Shown one piece after another: positions 55,381 through 64,000 of a stretch of 64,000 nt of DNA. Positions within the stretch are counted from its first letter, which is position 1; every line of letters begins with the position of its first letter. Position numbers and translations under genes: made by a program. The notes under the pieces are model-generated. The model was given only the letters and a program-made list of their open reading frames with translations. It made no database searches and was not told the origin of the DNA. Location: assembly GCF_000631985.1 (NCBI RefSeq), contig NZ_JFYN01000001.1:682001-746000 (forward strand), given 5' to 3'. Source of the DNA: Pseudomonas sp. RIT288 (GTDB taxonomy: Bacteria > Pseudomonadota > Gammaproteobacteria > Pseudomonadales > Pseudomonadaceae).

Positions 55381-56025
55381 ATGCAACTCAAGAATCCCAT
55401 CCTCGGCCTGTGCCAACAGTCCACGTTCATGCTCAGTGCCGCCAAAGTCGATCAATGTCCTGACGACGAAGGCTTCGAAGTGGCGTTCGCCGGTCGTTCC
55501 AACGCCGGTAAATCCAGCGCACTGAACACCCTGACTCACGCCAGTCTGGCGCGCACCTCGAAAACTCCGGGTCGCACACAGCTGTTGAACTTCTTCAAGC
55601 TAGACGATGAAAGGCGTCTGGTCGACCTGCCGGGCTACGGTTATGCAAAAGTACCGATTCCGCTCAAGCAACACTGGCAGCGTCACCTTGAGGCTTACCT
55701 CGGTGGCCGCGAGAGTTTGAAGGGTTTGATTCTGATGATGGACATCCGTCATCCAATGACCGACTTCGACCTGCTGATGCTCGACTGGGCAGTTGCCGCC
55801 GGCATGCCGATGCACATCCTGCTGACCAAGGCCGACAAGCTGACCTATGGCGCCGCCAAGAACACGCTGCTGAAGGTGCAGTCGGAGATCCGCAAGGGCT
55901 GGGGTGATCTGGTGACGATCCAGCTGTTCTCGGCGCCGAAACGCATGGGCCTGGAAGAGGCCTACACTGTGCTGGCGGGCTGGATGGAACTGGCAGACAA
56001 AGGCGCTGAAGCGACAGCTGAATAA
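55381..56025 (+). CDS. engB: Ribosome biogenesis GTPase EngB (YihA/YsxC)
   Basis: A 214-residue essential GTPase needed for large-subunit assembly. Motifs are G1 [13 protein letters not shown]2 region [13 protein letters not shown]3 [12 protein letters not shown]4 TKADKL and G5 FSAPK. The frame is open from 55246, but the family N-terminus [20 protein letters not shown] fixes 55381. It converges with polA; the gap between them contains the ErsA gene. Confidence 0.95.
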   Translation: MQLKNPILGLCQQSTFMLSAAKVDQCPDDEGFEVAFAGRSNAGKSSALNTLTHASLARTSKTPGRTQLLNFFKLDDERRLVDLPGYGYAKVPIPLKQHWQRHLEAYLGGRESLKGLILMMDIRHPMTDFDLLMLDWAVAAGMPMHILLTKADKLTYGAAKNTLLKVQSEIRKGWGDLVTIQLFSAPKRMGLEEAYTVLAGWMELADKGAEATAE

Positions 56026-56161
56026 GAAATTTTCAAAACTGTCTGTGGTGCTGCCAGGCAAGGCAAAAGTGCTGGTAAAAAGCGGAGTTTAGGGAGCCTG
56101 AATGAGCACTTTTAACTGCGCCTTTAACGCAGCCTGGCGGCGCCACAGCCAGATTTGAGGC

Positions 56162-56293
56162 AAAAAAAGCCCCGGACTTCGTTTGGGGAGGGAGAAGTTC
56201 CGGGGTTCAAGTTCCGAACCGCTAGGGCGGGGTTCAGATATCTGCCAACACTTAACACAACATAGGAGCATCGAAGGGCTTCACCAGCCATTC
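56162..56293 (-). ncRNA. ersA: ErsA-type small RNA
   Basis: A minus-strand element between engB and polA, where ErsA lies in P. aeruginosa. The 3' end is a strong terminator: CCCCGGAACTT pairs imperfectly with AAGTCCGGGG and is followed by seven T. The loop is the unpaired C-rich CTCCCTCCCC, suited to pairing with ribosome sites. An internal structured stretch (GAACCCCGCC around 56229-56236) precedes it. Counting from the expected start after the -10 element gives about 132 nt, the length I recall for ErsA. It carries no open frame. Confidence 0.85.
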
Positions 56294-56299
56294 AGTATC

Positions 56300-56327
56300 T
56301 CTGAGTAGTGAGTCGTCAGATTAGTTC
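56300..56327 (-). promoter_or_regulatory. AlgU (sigma-22)-like promoter of ersA
   Basis: On the minus strand GAACTA (56327-56322) and TCAGA (56304-56300) are separated by 17 bases, close to the sigma-22 consensus GAACTT-N16/17-TCTGA. ErsA of P. aeruginosa is known to depend on this sigma factor. The start would fall near 56292-56294. Confidence 0.6.
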
Positions 56328-56387
56328 AGATTTTTTTCAAAAAGCTTTGGAATAACCGCAAGCGCGTTTCGAAATAAGCGCGTTTCC

Positions 56388-56422
56388 GGCGTTTGCCGCG
56401 ACAGTGTGTCGCGGCAAACGCC
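56388..56422. other. Perfect 16-bp hairpin downstream of polA
   Basis: GCGTTTGCCGCGACA and its exact complement enclose the loop GTG, 14 bases after the polA stop. There is no T run, so termination may rely on Rho, or the structure may protect the polA message. Next to it, AAGCGCGTTTC occurs twice (about 56369 and 56376-56386 region). Confidence 0.65.
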
Positions 56423-56435
56423 CGTGCCAGACGCC

Positions 56436-59240
56436 TTAGTGCGCCTCATCCCAGTTGTTGCCGACGCCAACTTCCACCAGCAGCGGCACGTCCAGTTTCG
56501 CCGCTTCGCTCATGTGCAGGCGGATTTCCTGGCTCACCTGTTCAACCAGATCCTCGCGAACCTCCAGCACCAGTTCGTCGTGCACTTGCAGGATGACTTT
56601 GGCATCCAGCCCCGAAGATGCCAGCCAGTTATCCACCGCCACCATGGCTTTCTTGATGATGTCCGCGGCGGTGCCTTGCATCGGCGCGTTGATCGCCGTG
56701 CGTTCGGCGGCGGCGCGCTCCTGCGGTTTATTGGAGTTGATTTCCGGCAGGTACAGGCGACGACCGAAGAAGGTTTCGACGTAACCCTGATCCGCCGCCT
56801 GGGCGCGGGTGCGGTCCATGTATTCGCGCACACCCGGATAACGGGCGAAGTAGGTGTCGATGTAGGCCTTGGCGGTCTTGGTGTCGACGCCGATGTCCTT
56901 GCCGAGTTTCTGCGCGCCCATGCCGTAGATCAGACCGAAGTTGATCGCCTTGGCACCACGGCGCTGGTCGGAAGTCACTTCGTTCAGCTCGACCTTGAAC
57001 ACTTCAGCGGCGGTCGCGGTGTGCACGTCCAGATTGTTGCGGAAGGCATTCATCAGGCCTTCGTCCTTGGACAAGTGGGCCATGATCCGCAGTTCGATCT
57101 GCGAATAGTCCGCCGCCAGCAGTTTGTAGCCTTTGGGCGCGACGAACGCCTGACGGATACGGCGGCCTTCAGCGGTACGCACCGGAATGTTCTGCAGGTT
57201 CGGATCACTGGAAGACAAGCGCCCGGTCGATGCCACGGCCTGGTGGTACGAGGTGTGGATACGCCCGGTGCGCGGGTTGATCTGCTCCGGCAAACGGTCG
57301 GTGTAGGTGCTTTTCAACTTGCTCATGGAACGGTGTTCCATCAGCACTTTCGGCAAACGGTGATCATCCTCAGCCAGTTTCGCCAGCACTTCCTCGGCGG
57401 TCGATGGCTGACCCTTGGCGGTTTTCTTCAGCACCGGCAGGCCGAGCTTTTCGTAGAGAATCACGCCCAACTGCTTGGGCGAGCCGAGGTTGAATTCTTC
57501 CCCGGCGATCTCGAACGCTTCGCGCTCCAGCGCGACCATCTTGTTGCCCAACTCGATGCTCTGGATGCCGAGCAGTTCGGCGTCGACGAACGCGCCCTGA
57601 CGCTCGATGCGCGCCAGCACCGGCACCAGCGGGATCTCGATGTCGGTCAGGACGCTGGCCAGGCTCGGGATCGCGCTGAGTTTTTCGAACAGGGTCTGGT
57701 GCAGGCGCAGGGTGATGTCGGCGTCTTCTGCGGCGTACGGGCCGGCCTGCTCCAGGGCGATCTGGTCGAAGGTCAGCTGCTTGGCGCCTTTGCCGGCGAT
57801 GTCCTGGAAGCTCACGGTGGTGTGATCCAGGTATTTCTGGGCGAGGCTGTCCATGTCGTGGCGGGTGGCGGTGGAGTTGAGCACGTAGGACTCAAGCATG
57901 GTGTCGAAGGCGATCCCGCGCACGTTGATGCCTTGGCTCTGATCGCCGCCGATGGCGCAGTTGGCCAGAATGTTCATGTCGAACTTGGCGTGCTGGCCGA
58001 CCTTGAGTTTGTTCGGGTCTTCCAGGATCGGCTTCAGCGCGCGCAGCACGGTGTCGCGATCCAGTTGCTCGGGCACACCGATGTAGGAATGGGTCAGCGG
58101 GATGTACGCCGCTTCGTTGGCCTGCACCGCGAACGACAGGCCGACCAGTTGTGCCTGTTGCGCGTCGATGCCGGTGGTTTCGGTGTCGAAGGCGAACAGC
58201 CTGGCGTTGTTCAGTTTCTCCAGCCAGACGTCGAAACGCGCCTGATCAAGGATGGTTTCATACGCTGCTTCGGTCGGAGCGGCAGGGGCTTCTTCTGCGG
58301 GGGCGCTGAACAGATCGCCAGCCGGCGCAGGTTCGGTGGCAGCGCTCAGTTCCTGGCGCTTGGCGTCACGATCGAGATCATTCAGCCAGCTCTTGAATTC
58401 CAGCAGGGTGTACAGCTCGTAGAGCCTGGCCGGATCTTCCGCGCCCATTTGCAGGTCATCGAGGCCGATGTCCAGCGGCACGTCGACCTTGATGGTCGCC
58501 AGTTGATAGGAAAGGAAGGCCATCTCCTTGTGCTCTTCGAGCTTGGCCGGCAGGGTCTTGGCTCCGCGAATCGGCAGGGTCGGCACGATGTCGAGGTTTG
58601 CGTACAACTCGGTGAGGCCGCCATTGACGCCCACCAGCAGGCCGGACGCGGTCTTCGGGCCGATGCCGGGAACCCCCGGGATGTTGTCGGAAGAATCGCC
58701 CATCAGTGCCAGATAATCGATGATCTGTTCCGGTGCGACGCCGAACTTCTCCTTCACGCCCTCCACGTCCATCGAGCTACCGGACATGGTGTTGACCAAG
58801 GTAATGTGGCCGTCGACCAGTTGCGCCATGTCCTTGTCGCCGGTCGAGATGATCACTGGGCGATCCGCCGCCGCGCTGCTGCGCGCCAGGGTACCGATCA
58901 CGTCGTCAGCTTCGACGCCTTCCACGCACAGCAGCGGGAAGCCGAGAGCGATCACGCTCTGGTGCAGCGGTTCGATCTGCACGCGCATGTCGTCGGGCAT
59001 GCTTGGGCGATTGGCCTTGTATTCGGCGTACATCTCATCGCGAAACGTCCCGCCCTTGGCGTCGAAGACCACGGCGAACGGGCTGTCCGGGTACTGCTTG
59101 CGCAGACTCTTGAGCATGTTCAGCACACCTTTGACTGCGCCGGTCGGCAGGCCTTTGGAGGTGGTCAGCGGAGGCAGTGCGTGGAAAGCGCGGTACAGGT
59201 AAGACGAACCGTCCACCAGGACGAGGGGGGCTTGGCTCAT
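56436..59240 (-). CDS. polA: DNA polymerase I
   Basis: A 934-residue repair and Okazaki-fragment polymerase. The N-terminal 5'-3' exonuclease (about 1-290) shows [19 protein letters not shown] and [18 protein letters not shown]. The proofreading 3'-5' exonuclease is intact ([13 protein letters not shown]). The polymerase part has [30 protein letters not shown] and VHDELVLEV. The frame permits a TTG start 4 codons earlier with no ribosome site, so ATG 59240 is preferred. It is convergent with engB and divergent from the DUF2782 gene. Confidence 0.98.
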   Translation of the reverse strand: MSQAPLVLVDGSSYLYRAFHALPPLTTSKGLPTGAVKGVLNMLKSLRKQYPDSPFAVVFDAKGGTFRDEMYAEYKANRPSMPDDMRVQIEPLHQSVIALGFPLLCVEGVEADDVIGTLARSSAAADRPVIISTGDKDMAQLVDGHITLVNTMSGSSMDVEGVKEKFGVAPEQIIDYLALMGDSSDNIPGVPGIGPKTASGLLVGVNGGLTELYANLDIVPTLPIRGAKTLPAKLEEHKEMAFLSYQLATIKVDVPLDIGLDDLQMGAEDPARLYELYTLLEFKSWLNDLDRDAKRQELSAATEPAPAGDLFSAPAEEAPAAPTEAAYETILDQARFDVWLEKLNNARLFAFDTETTGIDAQQAQLVGLSFAVQANEAAYIPLTHSYIGVPEQLDRDTVLRALKPILEDPNKLKVGQHAKFDMNILANCAIGGDQSQGINVRGIAFDTMLESYVLNSTATRHDMDSLAQKYLDHTTVSFQDIAGKGAKQLTFDQIALEQAGPYAAEDADITLRLHQTLFEKLSAIPSLASVLTDIEIPLVPVLARIERQGAFVDAELLGIQSIELGNKMVALEREAFEIAGEEFNLGSPKQLGVILYEKLGLPVLKKTAKGQPSTAEEVLAKLAEDDHRLPKVLMEHRSMSKLKSTYTDRLPEQINPRTGRIHTSYHQAVASTGRLSSSDPNLQNIPVRTAEGRRIRQAFVAPKGYKLLAADYSQIELRIMAHLSKDEGLMNAFRNNLDVHTATAAEVFKVELNEVTSDQRRGAKAINFGLIYGMGAQKLGKDIGVDTKTAKAYIDTYFARYPGVREYMDRTRAQAADQGYVETFFGRRLYLPEINSNKPQERAAAERTAINAPMQGTAADIIKKAMVAVDNWLASSGLDAKVILQVHDELVLEVREDLVEQVSQEIRLHMSEAAKLDVPLLVEVGVGNNWDEAH

Positions 59241-59314
59241 GAGCAGAATCAACCTTTTCGGCGGGCCCGGCGCTAGAATAGCGGGACCGTTGACGACAAA
59301 GGGACAAGGTTATC

Positions 59315-59611
59315 ATGCGTACGTTAAATCGCTTGCTGCTGGTCGGTTTGATTGCTGCCTCACCATTGGCCGCGATGGCGGCGGATGATGCGCCGTCAAA
59401 GGAGCCGGAAGTTACCATTAACACGCACACCGAAGGCGACAAGGTCATTCAGGAATACAGTCGCAGTGGCTTCGTCTATGCCATCAAGGTCACGCCGAAG
59501 GGCGGCAAACCGTACTTCCTGGTGCGCGCCGATGGTTCGGACGCGAACTATATCCGTTCCGACCAGCCGGATATGCTGATTCCGTCGTGGGAAATCTTTA
59601 CCTGGAAGTAA
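59315..59611 (+). CDS. DUF2782 periplasmic protein
   Basis: A 98-residue exported protein with a signal peptide (about 1-22, AAMA-AD). DUF2782 features are YSRSGFVYAIKVTPKGGKPY and the C-terminal PDMLIPSWEIFTWK. The function is unknown. It sits between polA and thrB, as in P. aeruginosa, and probably shares a promoter with thrB, which follows after 61 bases. Confidence 0.88.
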   Translation: MRTLNRLLLVGLIAASPLAAMAADDAPSKEPEVTINTHTEGDKVIQEYSRSGFVYAIKVTPKGGKPYFLVRADGSDANYIRSDQPDMLIPSWEIFTWK

Positions 59612-59672
59612 GATTCCCGACTTTTAATCGGCGCCGCTTGATCGCGGCGCCCGAACTGAGCAGTTTTTAACC

Positions 59673-60626
59673 ATGTCTGTGTTCACCCCCCTGGCTCGGC
59701 CCGAGCTGGAAACCTTTCTCGCCCCTTACGGGCTCGGCCGTCTGCTTGATTTCCAGGGGATCGCCGCCGGCAGCGAAAACACCAATTTCTTCATCAGCCT
59801 GGAACAGGGCGAATTCGTGCTGACCCTGGTCGAGCGCGGCCCGGTGCAGGAAATGCCGTTCTTCATCGACCTGCTCGACGTACTGCACGAGGCCGATCTG
59901 CCGGTGCCCTACGCGCTGCGCACCACTGACGGCGTGGCCCTGCGTGAACTGAAGGGTAAACCGGCATTGCTCCAGCCGCGCCTGTCCGGCAAGCACATCA
60001 AAGTTGCCAACGCCCAGCATTGCGCGCAGGTCGGCGAGTTGCAGGCGCATCTGCACCTGGCGACCCAGGGCGAGCGCATGATCAAGCGCAAGACCGATCG
60101 TGGCCTGGACTGGATGCTGGAGGAGGGCAACGAGTTTCTCACGCACCTGAGCAACGAGCCGCGTGCGCTGCTGCACAAGGCGCTGGAAGAAATCACCCTG
60201 CAGAAAGACAAAATTCTCGCGCTGCCACGGGCCAACATTCACGCCGATCTGTTCCGCGATAACGCGATGTTCGAAGGCACGCATCTGACCGGGTTGATCG
60301 ACTTTTACAATGCCTGCTCGGGGCCGATGCTCTATGACGTGGCGATTGCCTTGAATGACTGGTGTTCGGACGAGGAAGGCTTGATTGACGGGCCGCGTGC
60401 CCGCGCTTTCCTCGGTGCCTATGCGGCGCTGCGTCCGTTCACTGCCGCTGAAGCTGAACTCTGGCCGACCATGCTGCGCGTGGCCTGTGTGCGGTTCTGG
60501 CTGTCGCGGTTGATCGCCGCCGAGCAATTTGCCGGGCAGGACGTGCTGATTCACGATCCACGGGAATTTGAGTTGCGGCTGGCGCAGCGGCAGCAGGTGC
60601 ATACACCGCTGCCTTTCGCTCTTTAA
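59673..60626 (+). CDS. thrB: Homoserine kinase (ThrB, APH-fold type)
   Basis: Phosphorylates homoserine in threonine synthesis. The 317-residue protein has the aminoglycoside-phosphotransferase fold of the ThrB type found in Pseudomonas: GSENTNFFISLEQGEFVLTL for ATP binding, the catalytic loop NIHADLFRDNAMF, and the DFG-like GLIDFYNAC. It is unrelated to the GHMP-type ThrB of E. coli. It ends next to the REPIN that separates it from znuA. Confidence 0.95.
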   Translation: MSVFTPLARPELETFLAPYGLGRLLDFQGIAAGSENTNFFISLEQGEFVLTLVERGPVQEMPFFIDLLDVLHEADLPVPYALRTTDGVALRELKGKPALLQPRLSGKHIKVANAQHCAQVGELQAHLHLATQGERMIKRKTDRGLDWMLEEGNEFLTHLSNEPRALLHKALEEITLQKDKILALPRANIHADLFRDNAMFEGTHLTGLIDFYNACSGPMLYDVAIALNDWCSDEEGLIDGPRARAFLGAYAALRPFTAAEAELWPTMLRVACVRFWLSRLIAAEQFAGQDVLIHDPREFELRLAQRQQVHTPLPFAL

Positions 60627-60627
60627 G

Positions 60628-60705
60628 ATCAAAAGATCGCAGCCTTCGGCAGCTCCTACAGGGGATCACCATGTAGGAGCCTGCCGAAGGCTGCGATCTT
60701 TTTTT
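60628..60705. repeat. REPIN, family B
   Basis: Inverted copies of GTAGGAG(C)CTGCCGAAGGCTG bounded by AAAAGATC and GATC followed by seven T. It fills the gap between the convergent thrB and znuA genes and looks like a terminator for both directions. Confidence 0.93.
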
Positions 60706-60709
60706 GGGG

Positions 60710-61630
60710 TTACAACGATTCCAGGCACCCGGCCAGATCGTTGCCCAGCTTCTCCAGCACCTGCTCATACCCCTGAGCGGTCGCCGGCGTATAGCCGCCC
60801 AGCGCATCCAGCTCCGCCAGTTTCACTGGCAGACCCGCTACCAGCGTTTCCGCCAGGCGTGGACGCAGCGGCGGTTCGCTGAACACACAGGTCTTGCCCA
60901 CTTCCTGCAGGCGCTTGCGCATCGCGGCGACATGCTGCGCGCCAGGCTGCACTTCGGCGGCCACGCTGAACACGCCGGTGTGCTTCAGGCCGTACGCGTC
61001 CTCGAAGTAGTCGAAGGCTTCGTGGAATACGAAATACGGCTTGCCTTCAACGCTGGCCAGACGCTGCTTCAGCCGCGCATCCAGCGCATCGAGACGTGCG
61101 TCGAAGGCCTTGGCGTTGCTCTGATAGCGTTCGGCGTTGGCCGGATCGGCAGCGCTGAGATCCGTGGCCATCTTGTCGGCGATCACCCGCGCATTCACCG
61201 GCGATAGCCACAAATGCGCGTCCAGCGTGCCCGGGCGATGATCGTGATCATGCTCGTCGGCTTCTTCGGCGTGGGAGTGGCTGTCTTCGGCGAAGCGGCG
61301 CAACTTCATGCCCGGCAGGTCCTGCACGGCGACGCTCGGCAGCGTACGACCGTTCAGCACGCGTGGCAGGAAGCCTTCCATGTCCGGGCCGATCCAGTAC
61401 AGCAGATCCACCGATTGCACCTTGCGCACGTCGGACGGGCGCAGCGCGTAGTTATGCGGCGAAGCGCCCGGCGGCAGCAGCACTTCCGGGATGGCCACTC
61501 CGTCCTGTACGGCCGCCGCAATCAACTGCAGCGGTTTGATGCTGGTGAGAACCTTGACCTCGGCCTGAGCCGAACCGATCAGCAGAAAACTGCCGACAAA
61601 AGCCACAAAAACAGAAAAAAGTCGGGACAC
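60710..61630 (-). CDS. znuA: Zinc ABC transporter periplasmic binding protein
   Basis: A 306-residue cluster A-I binding protein. A signal peptide (SFLLIGSAQAEV) is followed by VLTSIKPLQLIAAAV, the zinc ligand His in ASPHNYALRPSD, a His/Asp/Glu-rich loop (HSHAEEADEHDHDH), AHLWLSPVNA and FHEAFDYFEDAYGL. Two in-frame GTG codons can start it. The one at 61628-61630 is preferred because GAGTGG lies 5 bases upstream; the other adds three residues. It is divergent from zur across a short gap with a Zur-like operator. Confidence 0.93.
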   Translation of the reverse strand: MSRLFSVFVAFVGSFLLIGSAQAEVKVLTSIKPLQLIAAAVQDGVAIPEVLLPPGASPHNYALRPSDVRKVQSVDLLYWIGPDMEGFLPRVLNGRTLPSVAVQDLPGMKLRRFAEDSHSHAEEADEHDHDHRPGTLDAHLWLSPVNARVIADKMATDLSAADPANAERYQSNAKAFDARLDALDARLKQRLASVEGKPYFVFHEAFDYFEDAYGLKHTGVFSVAAEVQPGAQHVAAMRKRLQEVGKTCVFSEPPLRPRLAETLVAGLPVKLAELDALGGYTPATAQGYEQVLEKLGNDLAGCLESL

Positions 61631-61656
61631 GATGACCACTCAAGGAGGCGAGAACG

Positions 61657-61672
61657 GGTAACATAATAACGT
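61657..61672. promoter_or_regulatory. Probable Zur operator between znuA and zur
   Basis: The 66-base gap contains GGTAACATAATAACGT, an AT-rich imperfect palindrome (on the other strand GTTATTATGTTAC) similar to gammaproteobacterial Zur boxes. Its position allows control of both znuA and zur-znuCB by zinc-loaded Zur. Confidence 0.55.
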
Positions 61673-61696
61673 CTCTATCAAAACTCGTCGCCGCCC

Positions 61697-62179
61697 ATGC
61701 CTATTACACCGATCGCCAGCCGTCCCCACGACCACTCTCATTGCGTGCATAGCGCACTGACCGAGGCCGATACCTTGTGCGCCCAGAAAGGCCTGCGCCT
61801 GACTGCGCTGCGTCGGCGGGTGCTGGAACTGGTGTGGCAGAGCCACAAGCCACTGGGCGCCTACGACATTCTCGCGGTACTGAGTGAGCAGGACGGTCGT
61901 CGCGCCGCGCCGCCGACCGTATACCGCGCGCTGGATTTCCTGCTGGAAAACGGCCTGGTGCACCGCATCTCCTCGCTCAACGCTTTCGTCGGTTGTGTGC
62001 ATCCCGAGCATGCGCATCAGGGCCAGTTTCTGATCTGCCGCGAGTGTCACGCCGCCATCGAGCTGGAACAGAAAGCCATCAGCGACGCGATCATCCACAG
62101 CGCCAAGGATGTCGGTTTCATCGTCGAAGCGCAGACCGTCGAAGTGGTCGGCCTGTGCTCCGGTTGCCAGGGGGCTTGA
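61697..62179 (+). CDS. zur: Zinc uptake regulator Zur (Fur family)
   Basis: A 160-residue repressor of zinc uptake genes. It has an N-terminal winged helix ([41 protein letters not shown], two segments) and a C-terminal metal-binding part with [17 protein letters not shown] and CSGCQ. The two Cys pairs form the structural zinc site. Its stop overlaps the znuC ATG (TGATG). The product is called np20 in P. aeruginosa. Confidence 0.95.
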   Translation: MPITPIASRPHDHSHCVHSALTEADTLCAQKGLRLTALRRRVLELVWQSHKPLGAYDILAVLSEQDGRRAAPPTVYRALDFLLENGLVHRISSLNAFVGCVHPEHAHQGQFLICRECHAAIELEQKAISDAIIHSAKDVGFIVEAQTVEVVGLCSGCQGA

Positions 62180-62964
62180 TGAGCAACCCGTTGATCCGTC
62201 TTGAGCAGGTTGCCGTCACTTTTGCCGGGCAGACCGTGCTGGACAACATCGAGCTGAGCGTCGAACCGGGGCAGATCGTCACCCTGATCGGCCCCAATGG
62301 CGCCGGCAAGACCACCCTGGTGCGCGCCGTGCTCGGGCTGTTGAAGCCGGACAGCGGCAGCGTCTGGCGCAAGCCGAAACTGCGCGTCGGCTACATGCCG
62401 CAGAAACTGCACGTCGATCCGACCTTGCCGCTGTCGGTACTGCGCTTCCTGCGCCTGGTGCCCGGCGTAGACCGTCCGCGTGCGCTGGCAGCGCTCAAGG
62501 AAGTCGGCGCCGAACACGTCATCGACAGCCCGGTGCAAAGTGTTTCCGGTGGCGAAATGCAGCGCGTGCTGCTGGCCCGGGCGCTATTGCGCGAGCCGGA
62601 GCTGCTGGTGCTGGACGAGCCGGTGCAGGGCGTCGATGTCGCCGGGCAAGCCGAGCTGTACAGCCTGATTACCCGCCTGCGTGACCGTCACGGCTGCGGC
62701 GTGCTGATGGTGTCCCACGATCTGCATCTGGTGATGAGCACCACTGATCAGGTGGTTTGTCTGAATCGCCACGTCTGCTGCTCCGGGCATCCCGAGCAGG
62801 TCAGCGGCGATCCGGCGTTCGTCGAGCTGTTTGGCAAGAATGCGCCGAGCCTGGCGATCTATCACCACCATCACGACCACGCCCATGACCTGCACGGTTC
62901 GGTGGTCAAGGCGCCCGGTGCGGGCCACACCCACGTTCACGGAGACCACTGCAAGCATGGCTGA
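62179..62964 (+). CDS. znuC: Zinc ABC transporter ATP-binding protein
   Basis: A 261-residue ATPase of the ZnuABC importer. Motifs are Walker [15 protein letters not shown], signature [16 protein letters not shown], Walker [13 protein letters not shown] and switch His [10 protein letters not shown]. The C-terminal 35 residues are unusually His-rich ([29 protein letters not shown]) and could bind zinc on the cytoplasmic side. The end overlaps znuB by 8 bases. Confidence 0.96.
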   Translation: MSNPLIRLEQVAVTFAGQTVLDNIELSVEPGQIVTLIGPNGAGKTTLVRAVLGLLKPDSGSVWRKPKLRVGYMPQKLHVDPTLPLSVLRFLRLVPGVDRPRALAALKEVGAEHVIDSPVQSVSGGEMQRVLLARALLREPELLVLDEPVQGVDVAGQAELYSLITRLRDRHGCGVLMVSHDLHLVMSTTDQVVCLNRHVCCSGHPEQVSGDPAFVELFGKNAPSLAIYHHHHDHAHDLHGSVVKAPGAGHTHVHGDHCKHG

Positions 62965-63745
62965 TTTTCTGTTGTATGCCCTGCTTGCAGGTCTGGCGCT
63001 GGCGCTGGTTGCCGGTCCGTTGGGGTCGTTCGTGGTCTGGCGGCGCATGGCCTACTTCGGCGACACCCTGTCCCACGCCGCGCTGCTCGGCGTGGCGCTG
63101 GGCTTTCTGCTGGATGTCAGCCCGACGGTCGCGGTGACCGTCGGCTGCCTGTTGCTGGCGGTGCTGCTGGTGACCTTGCAACAGCGCCAGCCGCTGGCCT
63201 CCGACACGTTGTTGGGGATTCTTGCACCGAGCACGCTCTCTCTCGGGCTGGTGGTACTAAGCTTCATGCATGAAGTGCGGATCGACCTGATGGCCTATCT
63301 GTTCGGCGACTTGCTGGCGATCAGTCCGACCGACCTGGCGTGGATCCTCGGCGGCAGCGCGGCGGTGCTGGTATTGCTGGTGACGCTATGGCGGCCGCTG
63401 CTGGCGATTACCGTGCATGAGGAGCTGGCCAAGGTCGAAGGCCTGCCGGTGGCGGGCCTGCGCATGGCGCTGATGCTGTTGATTGCAGTGGTGATCGCGG
63501 TGGCGATGAAAATCGTCGGGGTGTTGCTGATTACTTCGCTGCTGATCATTCCGGCGGCTGCGGCACAGCGTCACGCCCGTTCGCCGGAGCAGATGGCGCT
63601 GGGCGCGAGCCTGCTGGGCATGGTCGCCGTGTGTGGCGGGCTGGCGCTGTCATGGTTCAAGGACACCCCTGCGGGGCCGTCGATCGTTGTGACGGCGGCC
63701 GCACTGTTTCTGCTGAGTTTTGTTCTGCCCCGTCGAGGGGTGTAG
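62957..63745 (+). CDS. znuB: Zinc ABC transporter permease
   Basis: A 262-residue permease with about eight membrane segments of the ABC-3 family. Features are [26 protein letters not shown], read as two blocks (residues 20-31 and 32-45), [16 protein letters not shown] and [20 protein letters not shown]. The frame opens upstream inside znuC, but [17 protein letters not shown] is the proper start at 62957. It is the last gene of zur-znuC-znuB. Confidence 0.95.
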   Translation: MADFLLYALLAGLALALVAGPLGSFVVWRRMAYFGDTLSHAALLGVALGFLLDVSPTVAVTVGCLLLAVLLVTLQQRQPLASDTLLGILAPSTLSLGLVVLSFMHEVRIDLMAYLFGDLLAISPTDLAWILGGSAAVLVLLVTLWRPLLAITVHEELAKVEGLPVAGLRMALMLLIAVVIAVAMKIVGVLLITSLLIIPAAAAQRHARSPEQMALGASLLGMVAVCGGLALSWFKDTPAGPSIVVTAAALFLLSFVLPRRGV

Positions 63746-63782
63746 ACTTGCTCGCTTTTTGCGCAATTAGAGAGTCGCAGGA

Positions 63783-64000
63783 ATGAAGCCGTTCGCCTCC
63801 CGTTATCTGCTCCTTGTCGCATTTTCCATGCTGCTGGGCGCCTGCCAAAGCACGCCGCCGGTGGCCGAAGCCCCCGACGCGCGGGCCACGGCCATCGCAC
63901 AGCTGGAGCAAAGCCTGGCCAGCAGCGAACTGGCCACCGCCGAAGACCAATTGGCCGCCTTGCAGGCACAGACCCCCAACGATCAGTCCCTCGAGCAATA
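63783..64000 (+). CDS. Lipoprotein, 3' truncated by the window end
   Basis: The first 72 codons of a lipoprotein gene. The signal peptide ends in lipobox LLGAC (Cys at residue 21), followed by a Thr/Pro/Ala-rich spacer and a helical stretch (AIAQLEQSLASSELATAEDQ) with TPR- or coiled-coil-like periodicity. AGGA lies 4 bases before the ATG. A hypothetical lipoprotein follows znuB in P. aeruginosa as I recall it. Confidence 0.8.
   Translation, partial: MKPFASRYLLLVAFSMLLGACQSTPPVAEAPDARATAIAQLEQSLASSELATAEDQLAALQAQTPNDQSLEQ

Noticed and set aside
56631..56639. Near DnaA box inside polA
   Set aside because: The sequence reads TTATCCACC, one base off the consensus, and stands alone in the right part of the window.
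56406..59276. A 956-codon open frame on the plus strand
   Set aside because: It is the antisense shadow of polA, produced by high third-position GC. The protein has no recognisable domain, while the minus strand encodes complete DNA polymerase I.

Overview
The window reads as chromosomal DNA of a fluorescent pseudomonad (P. fluorescens group). The evidence is high GC with strong third-position GC bias, protein sequences that match Pseudomonas families throughout (AlgB/KinB, AmpDh2, TrkA, PolA, Zur/ZnuABC), three families of paired REP elements typical of this group, and an ErsA-type small RNA between engB and polA. There are no rRNA or tRNA genes, insertion sequences, phage genes or CRISPR arrays. 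It is core chromosome with small accessory patches, probably close to oriC: the left third carries genes that follow gyrB in P. aeruginosa, and perfect DnaA boxes are strongly over-represented there.

Left part (1-27.3 kb). A truncated DUF6311 membrane protein and a divergent two-component pair are followed by lptA-gmhB-glyS-glyQ (minus strand), then tag, an LpxL-type acyltransferase and a PilZ protein. Next is the minus-strand translation and potassium cluster def-fmt-rsmB-trkA, then LysM protein-dprA-tsaC on the plus strand. A LuxI/FeeM-like acyltransferase follows as an extra gene, then qor (minus) and hemF-aroE (plus). The block ends with a choline-O-sulfate locus: a SulP transporter, a choline-binding protein, choline sulfatase and a divergent LysR regulator.

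Middle (27.3-44.3 kb). Small metabolic genes (NAD(P)-binding protein, DOPA-dioxygenase-like protein, GFA protein) lead into transporters: CitMHS citrate carrier, TerC protein, Na/Pi cotransporter. Then come a membrane-tethered M16 peptidase, a DUF5924/DUF2914 protein, a four-gene MCE lipid-transport operon with a STAS-permease fusion, a fused SpmA-SpmB protein and GltP. A roughly 700-base region upstream of gltP has no confident gene but contains a minus-strand terminator. An Ivy-like protein, a DUF1328 miniprotein and a small one-helix protein close this part.

Right part (44.3-64 kb). The alginate regulators algB-kinB are followed on the minus strand by a CSS-motif EAL phosphodiesterase, AmpDh2 amidase, and a coupled run of GGDEF cyclase, EEP-family hydrolase and dsbA. 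Cytochromes c4 and c5 are next, with engB diverging from them. Then come ErsA, polA, a DUF2782 protein, thrB and the zinc locus (znuA diverging from zur-znuC-znuB). The window ends inside a lipoprotein gene.

The most useful observations beyond gene naming are the DnaA-box gradient, the acyl-amino-acid/AHL-synthase-like orphan, the ErsA homologue with an AlgU-like promoter, the orphan terminator upstream of gltP, an Ivy homologue lacking the usual inhibitory loop, and the way REP families sort by the orientation of flanking genes. All statements rest on reading the sequence by eye. Family names come from recognised motifs, not from database searches.
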